Below the pieces are notes generated by a model. It saw only the letters and a list, made by a program, of their open reading frames with translations. It was not told the DNA's origin and searched no databases. Both the position numbers and the translations under genes were made by a program. From positions 1-7,827 of the forward strand of contig JAPOHK010000038.1 of NCBI GenBank assembly GCA_029979485.1: a stretch of 7,827 bases of DNA, in the 5' to 3' direction. Origin of the DNA: Candidatus Planktophila limnetica. GTDB taxonomy: Bacteria > Actinomycetota > Actinomycetes > Nanopelagicales > Nanopelagicaceae. Positions 1 through 6,259 of this stretch are shown here, one piece after another. How positions within the stretch are numbered: the first letter of the stretch is position 1; every line of letters begins with the position of its first letter.

Positions 1-364
1 CCATTGAAAGTGCGATACCGATTGGAAGAATTTCCCAGAAGTTAAGAGCGGTGTGAGTTACAAGAATTGCCATCGTATACGCACCAATTGCAAAGAATGC
101 GACGTAACCCAAATCAAGAAGCCCGCTCTTTCCAACAACAATGTTTAGACCAATAGCCATCAATACATACATGCCTACTGGATAGAAGAGAACAGATTGG
201 AAATCTGAGCCCGGCGTATTTACCAATGGGTTATTTAAAAATGGAAGCGCATAGAAGAAGGCAATAAAAGCAATTGACAATGAAACTCGACGCCACTTTG
301 GAGAGTTTTCCCAGTACGTAGCTGCGTGATCGCGAATATTAAAGCGGAGTTTTTTGTCGGCCAT
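1..364 (-). CDS. livM: Branched-chain amino acid ABC transporter permease LivM (partial, C-terminus outside window)
   Basis: One of the two membrane permeases of a LivFGHMK-type importer for branched-chain or other amino acids. Only the first 121 residues are present; the reading frame runs off the left edge without a stop. What is visible: a basic, hydrophilic N-terminus (about residues 1-26), a first membrane segment (about 27-43), then the LivM family signature GLNIVVGKSGLLDLGYVAFF (residues 72-91) followed by IGAYT. The extended N-terminus before the first membrane helix is normal for LivM. The ATG at 364-362 overlaps the TAA of the upstream livH gene by one base (TAATG), so translational coupling of the two permeases is likely. 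A purine-rich AGGCGAG about 8 bases upstream could serve as a weak ribosome binding site. Family assignment is firm; the substrate cannot be read from the sequence. Confidence 0.93.
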   Translation of the reverse strand, partial: MADKKLRFNIRDHAATYWENSPKWRRVSLSIAFIAFFYALPFLNNPLVNTPGSDFQSVLFYPVGMYVLMAIGLNIVVGKSGLLDLGYVAFFAIGAYTMAILVTHTALNFWEILPIGIALSM

Positions 365-1314
365 TAGACTCTCGCCTGCTGAATAGACTCTCCAAATAAA
401 CCTGTTGGTTTAATTAGAAGCACCAAGACCAAAATTAAGAATGAGATAACAGCCTTCCAGGCAGTTCCGAATACTGCGCTTGTGTAAGTCTCCAAAATAC
501 CAAGAACGAAACCACCGAAGAGTGCGCCTTTTAGATTTCCAATGCCACCGAGAACTGCTGCGGTAAATGCGCTAATACCGAGGAAGAAACCGACTTTAAA
601 TGATGTGTTCTCATAGACCAGAATGTAGAAAAACGCAGCAGCACCAGCCATCAAGCCGCCTGCTAAGAATGTTACGGTAATTACTTTATTGATGTTAACG
701 CCCATGAGAGTTGAGGTGTTCTCATCCATAGACACGGCGCGAATACCTTTTCCATATCGAGATTTAGTAATAAAGCGCTCAAGTGCAAACATCATCAATC
801 CCGCGGCAATAATCACAATGACTTTGTCATTTCTGATGTCTGCGCCCGCATATGAGAATAAGAATGTCTTATCCATAATACGAGGAAATTCGCGTGGCAA
901 GGAGTCTGTGATAATGCGGAAGAGCTCGACGAGAGAGATTGAAACACCGATCGCAGAAATAAGTGTTGCAAGCTTGGTTGCACCTCTCTGACGCAATCTG
1001 CGATAAGCAATAATTTCGACAAGCACTGCGGTAATGCCTGAAGCCAACATCGCAGCTACTAAACACACTAAGAGTGTGAAAATCATTCCCCAACCTGTGC
1101 GTGGGTCATCTTCAACTTTGACGCCCATAATGCCTGATGCAACTAGAGCAGAGAAAGTTCCGATCATAAATACTTCGGAGTGAGCAAAGTTAATGAGGCG
1201 AAGAACGCCATAAACAAGTGTGTAACCCAGTGAGATCAATGCGTAAATTGCACCAAGTGCTAGACCATCAAATGTTAGCCCCCAAAACGCATCACGCAGG
1301 AGTGCAAAATCCAT
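364..1314 (-). CDS. livH: Branched-chain amino acid ABC transporter permease LivH
   Basis: Inner permease subunit that pairs with LivM to form the membrane channel of the importer; the binding protein encoded upstream delivers the ligand. The 316-residue protein is strongly hydrophobic with about eight membrane segments. The N-terminal family motif GLALGAIYALISLGYTLVYG (residues 17-36) followed by LRLINFAHSE (38-47) is characteristic of LivH. A charged cytoplasmic stretch near residues 185-200 (SRYGKGIRAVSMDENTSTLMG region) is the EAA-like loop expected to contact the ATPase. The C-terminal LGGIGNLKGALFGGFVLGILE (about 258-278) is also typical. The ATG at 1314 is preceded by GGGTGAG about 3 bases upstream and AAGGA further up, so initiation is plausible but not strong. 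It lies 85 bp after livK, separated by a perfect hairpin, and overlaps livM by one base. Confidence 0.96.
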   Translation of the reverse strand: MDFALLRDAFWGLTFDGLALGAIYALISLGYTLVYGVLRLINFAHSEVFMIGTFSALVASGIMGVKVEDDPRTGWGMIFTLLVCLVAAMLASGITAVLVEIIAYRRLRQRGATKLATLISAIGVSISLVELFRIITDSLPREFPRIMDKTFLFSYAGADIRNDKVIVIIAAGLMMFALERFITKSRYGKGIRAVSMDENTSTLMGVNINKVITVTFLAGGLMAGAAAFFYILVYENTSFKVGFFLGISAFTAAVLGGIGNLKGALFGGFVLGILETYTSAVFGTAWKAVISFLILVLVLLIKPTGLFGESIQQARV

Positions 1315-1336
1315 TTCTCACCCAATCCTTATAAGA

Positions 1337-1368
1337 GTCGGAGTCGGTGATTGCTCACCGACTCCGAC
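1337..1368 (-). promoter_or_regulatory. Intercistronic 14-bp perfect stem-loop between livK and livH
   Basis: On the transcribed (minus) strand the arm GTCGGAGTCGGTGA is followed by the four-base loop GCAA and the exact reverse complement TCACCGACTCCGAC. All 14 pairs match. GCAA fits the GNRA tetraloop class, which is unusually stable in RNA. The hairpin starts 31 bases after the livK stop. The bases after it (TCTTATAAGG) are not a run of T, so a classical intrinsic terminator is unlikely to be fully efficient. By analogy with intercistronic hairpins after binding-protein genes in other ABC operons, it may protect the 3' end of a livK-only transcript or partly attenuate, giving much more binding protein than permease. 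The structure is seen directly; the role is inferred. Confidence 0.8.
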
Positions 1369-1399
1369 CGATCTTACAGAAGAACTATTGTCTTACTAG

Positions 1400-2521
1400 T
1401 TACTTGATAGCACCTAGAAGAACAAGTTTTCCGTTCTTAACGATGAAGCCATTGACGTCAGCGCCAGATACTTCTCCTTCAGAGTCAAACTTAAGTGTCT
1501 TTGAAAGACCCTTGTGTGACTTTGTAGAGACGTACTTGTTGATGCTTGCACGATCAGTGTTTCCAGCCTTGATTGCTTCAAGGAAGAAGTTAGCTGCATC
1601 GTATGACTCTGTTGTGTAAACGCCAGGCTTCCAACCGAGTGCAGCCATTTCCTTAGCGAGCTTAGGAGATGCTGTTTCCATTGGGATAGCTGGTGCTGTT
1701 AGAAGAGCGCCTTCAGCTGCCTTACGTGCCAACTTAATGAATTGATCATCAAGTGTTCCGTCGCCAGATGCGAAAGTGATCTTTGAACCTGAGTCACGGA
1801 GCTGCTTTACGAATACTGCAGCTTGTGAGAAGTAACCTGAGTAGAACACAGCTGTTGCCTTTGACTTCTTGATTTTGGCAATTGTTGCTGTGAAGTCTGT
1901 TGTACCTGTTGGTGTTACATCCTTACCGACAACGCGGCCAGCAAGTGTGATGTCAACAGTCTTTTGTAGACCAACTGCATAGTCAGATGCGTCGTTAACC
2001 AAGAACACCTTTGCGTTCTTGTTCTTTGACACGATCAAACGTGCTGCTGCTGGACCCTGGTAATCATCTGTCAACACCGCACGGTGGAAGATTGACTTAC
2101 TAAAAGATGGAAGTGTTGGGTTTGTAGCAGATGGTGTAATGATTGAAAGTCCTGCTGATAGGTACACAGGTAGTGAAACCTTTGAAGCACCTGAATAAGC
2201 TGGACCAACAAGTGCAACTACACACTCTTCTGCTGCAACCTTAGGAGCGATTGGACCAGCTACTGCTGGATCTCCTTGGTCATCAACTTCGTAAACTGTT
2301 GGGTCTACGTTTGCACCCTTGTTAGCGTCTAGGAACTTCTTAAGTGCAAACTTCACACCATTAAGTTCGTTGATACCTAGAGCAGCTTCAGGTCCTGTAA
2401 GTGGACCTTGGTATGCGATCTTTAGCTTGCCAGAGCACGCTGCATTAGCTGCTGGTGCAACAGCAACAGCTGTTCCAACAACGAGTGCAACAGTTGCAAT
2501 AGCGGAGATGATCTTCTTCAT
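1400..2521 (-). CDS. livK: Branched-chain amino acid ABC transporter substrate-binding protein (LivK-like)
   Basis: Extracytoplasmic ligand-binding protein of the Liv importer, 373 residues, periplasmic binding protein family 6 (Peripla_BP_6). The N-terminus MKKIISAIATVALVVG is a Sec signal peptide: lysines at 2-3, a hydrophobic core to about residue 22, and a signal peptidase I site after ANA (residue 27) or NAA (28). Family marks include KLKIAYQGPLTGPEA at the start of the mature protein, DDQGDPAVA, the GPAYSGASK segment and SATNPTLPS, which sits where ligand-contacting residues occur in relatives. Cys29 and the cysteine in the EECVV segment may form a disulfide. The frame is open to an ATG at 2620, but the ATG at 2521 is chosen because it begins the signal peptide and has AGGAAAGG at 2535-2528, six bases upstream; the upstream extension is arginine- and proline-rich and leader-like. 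No good lipobox: asparagine occupies position -3 before Cys29. Ligand specificity is unknown. Confidence 0.93.
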   Translation of the reverse strand: MKKIISAIATVALVVGTAVAVAPAANAACSGKLKIAYQGPLTGPEAALGINELNGVKFALKKFLDANKGANVDPTVYEVDDQGDPAVAGPIAPKVAAEECVVALVGPAYSGASKVSLPVYLSAGLSIITPSATNPTLPSFSKSIFHRAVLTDDYQGPAAARLIVSKNKNAKVFLVNDASDYAVGLQKTVDITLAGRVVGKDVTPTGTTDFTATIAKIKKSKATAVFYSGYFSQAAVFVKQLRDSGSKITFASGDGTLDDQFIKLARKAAEGALLTAPAIPMETASPKLAKEMAALGWKPGVYTTESYDAANFFLEAIKAGNTDRASINKYVSTKSHKGLSKTLKFDSEGEVSGADVNGFIVKNGKLVLLGAIK

Positions 2522-2542
2522 GTATTGCCTTTCCTGTTCTTG

Positions 2543-2554
2543 TGTCCCGGGACA
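2543..2554. promoter_or_regulatory. 12-bp perfect palindrome in the livK leader
   Basis: TGTCCCGGGACA is a perfect inverted repeat without a spacer, lying 21 bases before the livK start codon and just upstream of its ribosome binding site. If the candidate promoter at 2566-2595 is real, the palindrome falls in the first part of the 5' untranslated region, where a dimeric repressor could bind. No regulator can be named from it. A 12-bp palindrome can occur by chance, although it is rare at any given place. Confidence 0.3.
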
Positions 2555-2565
2555 GGGAGATGAGA

Positions 2566-2595
2566 AGGGTAATGGCAAGGGGCGCCTTCGGACAA
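2566..2595 (-). promoter_or_regulatory. Candidate promoter for livK
   Basis: On the minus strand TTGTCC (2595-2590, four of six matches to TTGACA) is followed after 18 bases by TACCCT (2571-2566), which fits the loose actinobacterial -10 pattern TANNNT. Transcription would start near 2559 and leave a short leader that holds the palindrome and the ribosome binding site. The 120-bp gap after the regulator gene supports a separate livK promoter. Another TANNNT (TAGTGT, 2627-2622) lies further upstream without a clear -35 partner, so the exact start is uncertain. Confidence 0.35.
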
Positions 2596-2626
2596 GGCGA
2601 AAGTGAGCGTGAATGGTCACGACACT
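2583..2626 (-). promoter_or_regulatory. Two tandem stem-loops in the gap between the ANTAR regulator gene and livK
   Basis: Read on the minus strand, the first stem-loop (2626-2602) pairs AGTG with CACT and CGTGA with TCACG, with a small internal loop and the terminal loop CCAT. The second (2599-2583) pairs CGCCTT with AAGGCG around the loop GTCCG. They are two bases apart. Neither is followed by a T run, so they are not convincing terminators of the upstream gene. They may be RNA leader structures, DNA operator elements, or 3'-end stabilisers of the upstream mRNA. The second overlaps the candidate -35 element. The loops do not match the hexaloops (A first, G fourth) described for ANTAR protein targets. 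Confidence 0.4.
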
Positions 2627-2641
2627 ATTACTTTTTAAGGA

Positions 2642-3223
2642 TTATTTAACGTCTGGAACCGCTGAAGGCGAGATGACAGCTTCAGCCACTGCCCTCATGC
2701 TCAGGCGCCTATCCATAGCGGCCCTTTGAATCCATGAGAAGGCTTCGGGTTCTGAGAGATTGAGGGCTTGCATCAAGATTCCCTTAGCTCTGTCAACTAA
2801 TTTACGAGTTTCTAATCGTTCGTGTAAATCCGCTACCTCATCTGCCAGAGATTTCATTTGAGTATGTCGGCTAATTGCAATTTCAATAGAAGGAATTAAA
2901 TCGTTAATGGTGAAAGGTTTAACAACGTAAGCCATAACTCCAGCATCTCGCGCGCGATCTACGAGTTCTTTTTGGCTAAAGGCTGTAAGCATTAGAACCG
3001 GTGCGATAGAAATGATTTCTTCTGCAGCAGATATGCCATCTAGCACAGGCATCTTTACATCAAGTATGGCCAAATCTGGCTTATGTTCTTTTGCTAATTC
3101 AATTGCTTCTGCGCCATTAGTTGCTTGCGCTATAACTTCGTAACCAGATTCAGTGAGCATTTCAACTAAATCCATACGAATTAGTGCCTCATCTTCGGCG
3201 ACCAAAATTCGTATTGTGCTCAT
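2642..3223 (-). CDS. pdtaR: ANTAR-domain response regulator, PdtaR-like (putative RNA-binding antiterminator)
   Basis: A 193-residue two-component regulator. The receiver domain (about 1-120) has the acidic pocket E10-D11, the phosphoacceptor D55 in LAILDVKMP, the switch residues T80 and Y99, and K102 in VKPF. After a helical linker (about 120-140) comes an ANTAR domain (about 135-188) with RKLVDRAKGILMQ and an AF.W.QR segment, the three-helix fold that binds RNA hairpins and relieves transcription termination. Length and layout match mycobacterial PdtaR, whose partner is the histidine kinase PdtaS; no kinase gene is in this window. The start is unusual: the ATG lies one base after the discriminator base of the tRNA gene, no Shine-Dalgarno sequence is possible outside the tRNA, and an in-frame TAG within the tRNA (in its variable region) excludes a longer protein. 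Codon 7 (TTG) and Met17 would cut into the receiver. The targets of this regulator are unknown. Confidence 0.93.
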   Translation of the reverse strand: MSTIRILVAEDEALIRMDLVEMLTESGYEVIAQATNGAEAIELAKEHKPDLAILDVKMPVLDGISAAEEIISIAPVLMLTAFSQKELVDRARDAGVMAYVVKPFTINDLIPSIEIAISRHTQMKSLADEVADLHERLETRKLVDRAKGILMQALNLSEPEAFSWIQRAAMDRRLSMRAVAEAVISPSAVPDVK

Positions 3224-3224
3224 G

Positions 3225-3297
3225 TGCCCCGAGTCGGATTCGAACCGACACTATGCAGTGTTTGAGACTGCCCTCTCTACCGTTGGAGTACCGAGGC
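3225..3297 (-). tRNA. tRNA-Leu (anticodon CAA) with short variable region
   Basis: The minus strand folds as a 73-base cloverleaf. The acceptor stem GCCTCGG/TCGGGGC has seven pairs, two of them G-T wobbles. The D arm contains CTC/GAG and an AACGGTAGA-type loop. The anticodon stem GCAGT/ACTGC is perfect, with loop CTCAAAC and anticodon CAA at 3264-3262. The variable region is only ATAGT. The T arm GTCGG/CCGAC is perfect, with loop TTCGAAT. The discriminator is A73, as needed for leucine tRNAs. No CCA is encoded; the next bases are C and then the ATG of the regulator gene. Anticodon CAA reads TTG, hence leucine, but bacterial leucine tRNAs normally carry a long class II variable arm, which is absent. 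The 51 bases between pyk and the tRNA hold no clear terminator; TANNNT matches (TAGGGT, TAGACT) occur but without a convincing -35, so co-transcription with pyk is possible. Confidence 0.88.
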
Positions 3298-3348
3298 GCG
3301 GTGAAAGTCTAACCCTAAAAAGTGATGTGGGAGAAAATGTAAGCGTGC

Positions 3349-4788
3349 TTAGCGATAAGCAGGGGCTACGCCAGCGATGGCGTCACCAACTATATGCACA
3401 CGCATTGCATTCGTTGATCCTGGAATACCGGGAGGTGAACCCGCAACGATCATTACGTTTTCGCCTTTTTTAGCTCGACCGCTTTGAATCAAAACTGTAT
3501 CTACTAACTTAACCATGTCATCTGTGTGCTTGACCATCTCTGTAATCATCGGTTCGACGCCCCAAGTGAGTGCCAGACGGTTGTAAGTCCCAACTTCTGG
3601 AGTAAGAGCCAAAATTGGAATTGGTGAACGAAGACGTGACATACGACGAGCCGAGTCACCACTTTGAGTGAAAGCAACTAAGTATTTAGCTTCAACGATT
3701 GCTCCTACTTCAGTAGCAGCTTTTGTAATAGCTCCACCTTTTGTGCGTGGTGAATTAATTATTGGACGGATGCGATCCAATCCGCCTTCTTCAGTTTTGG
3801 CAATGATGCGCGCCATCGTTTCTACGGCTTCGATCGCGAACTCACCAACGCTTGTTTCCCCCGAGAGCATTAACGCGTCGGCGCCATCTAAAACCGCATT
3901 GGCACAATCTGTTGCTTCTGCGCGAGTTGGACGTGAGTTAGTAATCATTGAATCGAGCATCTGCGTTGCAACGATGACAGGTTTTGCCGCATTTCGAGCA
4001 AGTTCGATGCAGTGCTTTTGAACAAGTGGAACATCTTCAATCGGTAGCTCAACACCAAGATCTCCGCGAGCAACCATGATGCCATCAAATGCAGCAACGA
4101 TTCCTTCGAGATTAGCAACTGCTTGTGGCTTTTCGATTTTAGCAATTACTGGAACGCGTATTCCTTCTTCGTCCATAATGCGATGAACATCTGTGATGTC
4201 GTTTGCACTTCGAACAAATGAGAGAGCGATGAAATCAGCACCAGCTTTTAATCCCCAGCGCAGATCATCAATATCTTTTTCAGAAAGAGCTGGAACAGAG
4301 ACTGCGACACCTGGCAAGTTGATGCCTTTGTTATTGCTTACTGCTCCTGGTTCAATCACCTTTGTGACAACATCTGTCTTTGTTACAGATGTAACTTCAA
4401 CGGTAACTTTTCCATCATCAATAAGAATGCGATCTCCCGCTTTGCAATCCCCTGGCAACCCCTTATAGGTAGTACCAACGCGATCTTTTGTGCCTTCAAT
4501 TTCATCAGTAGTAATCGTAAAAACATCACCGCGGGATAATTCGTGCGGTCCATTTGCAAAACGGGCCAGGCGAATCTTTGGGCCTTGTAAATCAACTAGA
4601 ACTGCAATGGGAACTCCCGCTTTTTTTGCTGCGCTGCGAACCGCATCCATTCGACTTTGATGTTCAGCGTATGAACCATGTGAGAGATTAAGGCGCGCCA
4701 TGTTCATGCCAGCGGCGATTAACTCTTCAACTTTTCCTTCAGCTTCTACTGCCGGACCCATTGTGCAAACTATTTTCGCGTGGCGCAT
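3349..4788 (-). CDS. pyk: Pyruvate kinase (K+-independent type)
   Basis: Catalyses phosphoenolpyruvate plus ADP to pyruvate plus ATP, the last step of glycolysis, in the cytoplasm. At 479 residues it has normal bacterial length. It starts with MRHAKIVCTMGPA, then LNLSHGS with R32, N34 and S36, then the barrel domain interrupted by a B domain (about 72-168). Catalytic residues are visible: K217 and E219 in IAKIEKPQAVANL, D243 in VARGDLGVELP, and T275 in VATQML, with the same spacing as K270, E272, D296 and T328 of the rabbit enzyme. The allosteric C-terminal domain begins near residue 345. The segment DLQGPKIRL has Leu67, Gln68 and Lys71 at the positions that separate K+-independent from K+-dependent enzymes (the latter have Thr, Lys and Glu), so K+ independence is predicted. 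It lies 13 bases after gltD; an in-frame TAG (the gltD stop region) precludes an earlier start. No Shine-Dalgarno sequence is visible. Confidence 0.97.
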   Translation of the reverse strand: MRHAKIVCTMGPAVEAEGKVEELIAAGMNMARLNLSHGSYAEHQSRMDAVRSAAKKAGVPIAVLVDLQGPKIRLARFANGPHELSRGDVFTITTDEIEGTKDRVGTTYKGLPGDCKAGDRILIDDGKVTVEVTSVTKTDVVTKVIEPGAVSNNKGINLPGVAVSVPALSEKDIDDLRWGLKAGADFIALSFVRSANDITDVHRIMDEEGIRVPVIAKIEKPQAVANLEGIVAAFDGIMVARGDLGVELPIEDVPLVQKHCIELARNAAKPVIVATQMLDSMITNSRPTRAEATDCANAVLDGADALMLSGETSVGEFAIEAVETMARIIAKTEEGGLDRIRPIINSPRTKGGAITKAATEVGAIVEAKYLVAFTQSGDSARRMSRLRSPIPILALTPEVGTYNRLALTWGVEPMITEMVKHTDDMVKLVDTVLIQSGRAKKGENVMIVAGSPPGIPGSTNAMRVHIVGDAIAGVAPAYR

Positions 4789-4794
4789 GGCATC

Positions 4795-4800
4795 AGTCTA
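4795..4800 (-). promoter_or_regulatory. Candidate -10 element for a leaderless pyk transcript
   Basis: TAGACT on the minus strand fits TANNNT and is followed by exactly six bases (GATGCC) and then the pyk ATG, so transcription could start at the A of the start codon. Leaderless genes are common in actinobacteria, and pyk has no Shine-Dalgarno sequence. No matching -35 is evident. Read-through from gltBD with reinitiation is the competing explanation. Confidence 0.3.
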
Positions 4801-4801
4801 T

Positions 4802-6259
4802 CTACAAAACTAACGGACGAGATGTAGGAAGAATTGGTGCGTGCAATTGAGATTTTTCATCTGTTAGATATGCATCCACTGCTGCAGCAGCACTTCGACC
4901 TTCAGCAATTGCCCAGACGATAAGTGATTGCCCACGTCCAGCATCTCCTGCAACAAATACTCCTTCAGAAGTAGTTTGAAAATTTGCATCGCGCTTAATG
5001 TTTCCGCGATCATCGAGTTCGACTTCAAGTTGCTCGATTAGTGCGTTTTGTTCTGGACCTGTGAATCCCATGGCTAGGAAAGCAAATTGCGCAGGAATTT
5101 CTCTTTCTGTTCCTGGTACTGGTGAGAACCTTCCATCTTTAAACTCTGTTTCAACAATCTTTAACGCTCTTAGATTGCCATCGGCATCGCCTAAGAATTC
5201 TTCTGTACTAACTGAGAAGATTCGATTATCTAACTCTTCGTGCGCACTGGAAACTCTAAATATCATCGGATACGTCGGCCACGGAGCACTCGAAGGACGT
5301 TCATCAGTTGGTCGCGGCATAATTTCTAATTGCGTGACAGATTTAGCACCTTGGCGTATAGCTGTTCCGAGGCAATCGGCGCCAGTATCACCGCCACCTA
5401 AAATAATTACATCTTTACCTTCAACGTTTATAGGGCGCTCGGTAATTTCTCCAAGCGCTTCTTTATTACCCCAAGGCAGATATTCCATAGCTTGATAAAT
5501 ACCTTTGAAATCGCGGCCAGCAATATTTAGATCGCGCCACTGTGTGGCGCCCACCGCCAATACAACTGCGTCATACCTTGAACGAAGTTGAGCACCTGTT
5601 AAATCGACTCCAACATTTACACCAGGTCTAAAACGCGTTCCTTCTTTTTCCATTTGAACAAGTCTGCGATCGACAATGTGTTTTTCCATCTTAAACTCTG
5701 GAATACCGTAACGAAGTAAGCCGCCTATTTTTTCCGCTCGCTCATAAACTGCAACCGTATGACCGGCTCGTGTGAGTTGTTGCGCCACTGCAAGGCCAGC
5801 AGGACCAGAACCTATTACCGCAACAGTTTTTCCCGATAAACGATCGGGCGGTAAAGGTTTCACATTTGATGCACCGAATGCCTCTTCAATCGTGCGAAGT
5901 TCTACCTGTTTAATAGTTACAGCATCTGCATTAATTCCTACAACACATGCAGTTTCACATGGTGCTGGACAGAGGCGACCAGTGAATTCTGGGAAGTTAT
6001 TTGTGGCGTGTAAGCGATCTATTGCACTCTCTTTGTCGCCGCGCCACATTAGGTCATTCCACTCTGGAATGAGATTTCCTAGTGGGCATCCTTGATGACA
6101 AAAAGGAATTCCGCAATCCATGCAACGTCCTGCTTGCTTTTGAAGGTGTTCAAAGCTCTGTGGTTCGTACACTTCGTTCCAGTCTTTAATACGAACATCG
6201 ACAGGACGACGTTTTGGTAGTTCACGTGGAGTGGTTAAAAAACCCTTTGGATCAGCCAA
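4802..6259 (-). CDS. gltD: Glutamate synthase (NADPH) small subunit, GltD
   Basis: The beta subunit takes electrons from NADPH and passes them through FAD and iron-sulfur clusters to the large subunit, where 2-oxoglutarate is reductively aminated to glutamate. The protein is 485 residues, the usual length. N-terminal cysteines C46, C49, C54, C58 ([13 protein letters not shown]) and C97, C101, C105 match the cluster ligands of the family. The first dinucleotide fold GSGPAG (150-155) binds FAD, GGGDTG (288-293) is the NADPH site, and the C-terminal [11 protein letters not shown] (436-445) completes the FAD site. The start codon is TTG at 6259: the resulting [20 protein letters not shown] matches the usual N-terminus of actinobacterial GltD, and GGAGG at 6273-6269 stands nine bases upstream, inside gltB. 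It overlaps the end of gltB by 8 bases, so coupled translation is expected. The TAG stop at 4804-4802 lies 13 bases before pyk. Confidence 0.97.
   Translation of the reverse strand: MADPKGFLTTPRELPKRRPVDVRIKDWNEVYEPQSFEHLQKQAGRCMDCGIPFCHQGCPLGNLIPEWNDLMWRGDKESAIDRLHATNNFPEFTGRLCPAPCETACVVGINADAVTIKQVELRTIEEAFGASNVKPLPPDRLSGKTVAVIGSGPAGLAVAQQLTRAGHTVAVYERAEKIGGLLRYGIPEFKMEKHIVDRRLVQMEKEGTRFRPGVNVGVDLTGAQLRSRYDAVVLAVGATQWRDLNIAGRDFKGIYQAMEYLPWGNKEALGEITERPINVEGKDVIILGGGDTGADCLGTAIRQGAKSVTQLEIMPRPTDERPSSAPWPTYPMIFRVSSAHEELDNRIFSVSTEEFLGDADGNLRALKIVETEFKDGRFSPVPGTEREIPAQFAFLAMGFTGPEQNALIEQLEVELDDRGNIKRDANFQTTSEGVFVAGDAGRGQSLIVWAIAEGRSAAAAVDAYLTDEKSQLHAPILPTSRPLVL

Noticed and set aside
2319..2606. 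Plus-strand open frames, such as 2319-2606, 4998-5495 and 5772-6095
   Set aside because: They lie opposite well-conserved minus-strand genes, have no recognisable domain or ribosome binding context, and look like antisense shadows of codon usage.
2522..2620. An upstream ATG at 2620 that would extend the binding protein by 33 residues
   Set aside because: The extension is rich in arginine and proline, would bury the signal peptide, and covers the leader with its stem-loops. The ATG at 2521 has a good ribosome binding site and starts a classic signal peptide.
2583..2626. ANTAR RNA target in the livK leader
   Set aside because: The two hairpins have four- and five-base loops and not the hexaloops with A first and G fourth, and no terminator follows. 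Kept only as an open structural observation.
3225..3297. Integration site for a mobile element at the tRNA gene
   Set aside because: No integrase, no repeated tRNA 3' fragment and no atypical DNA is visible on either side.
3298..3348. Possible terminator between pyk and the tRNA gene
   Set aside because: The only inverted repeat is the short TAAGC/GCTTA at the pyk stop, too small and without a proper T run, so I do not call a terminator.
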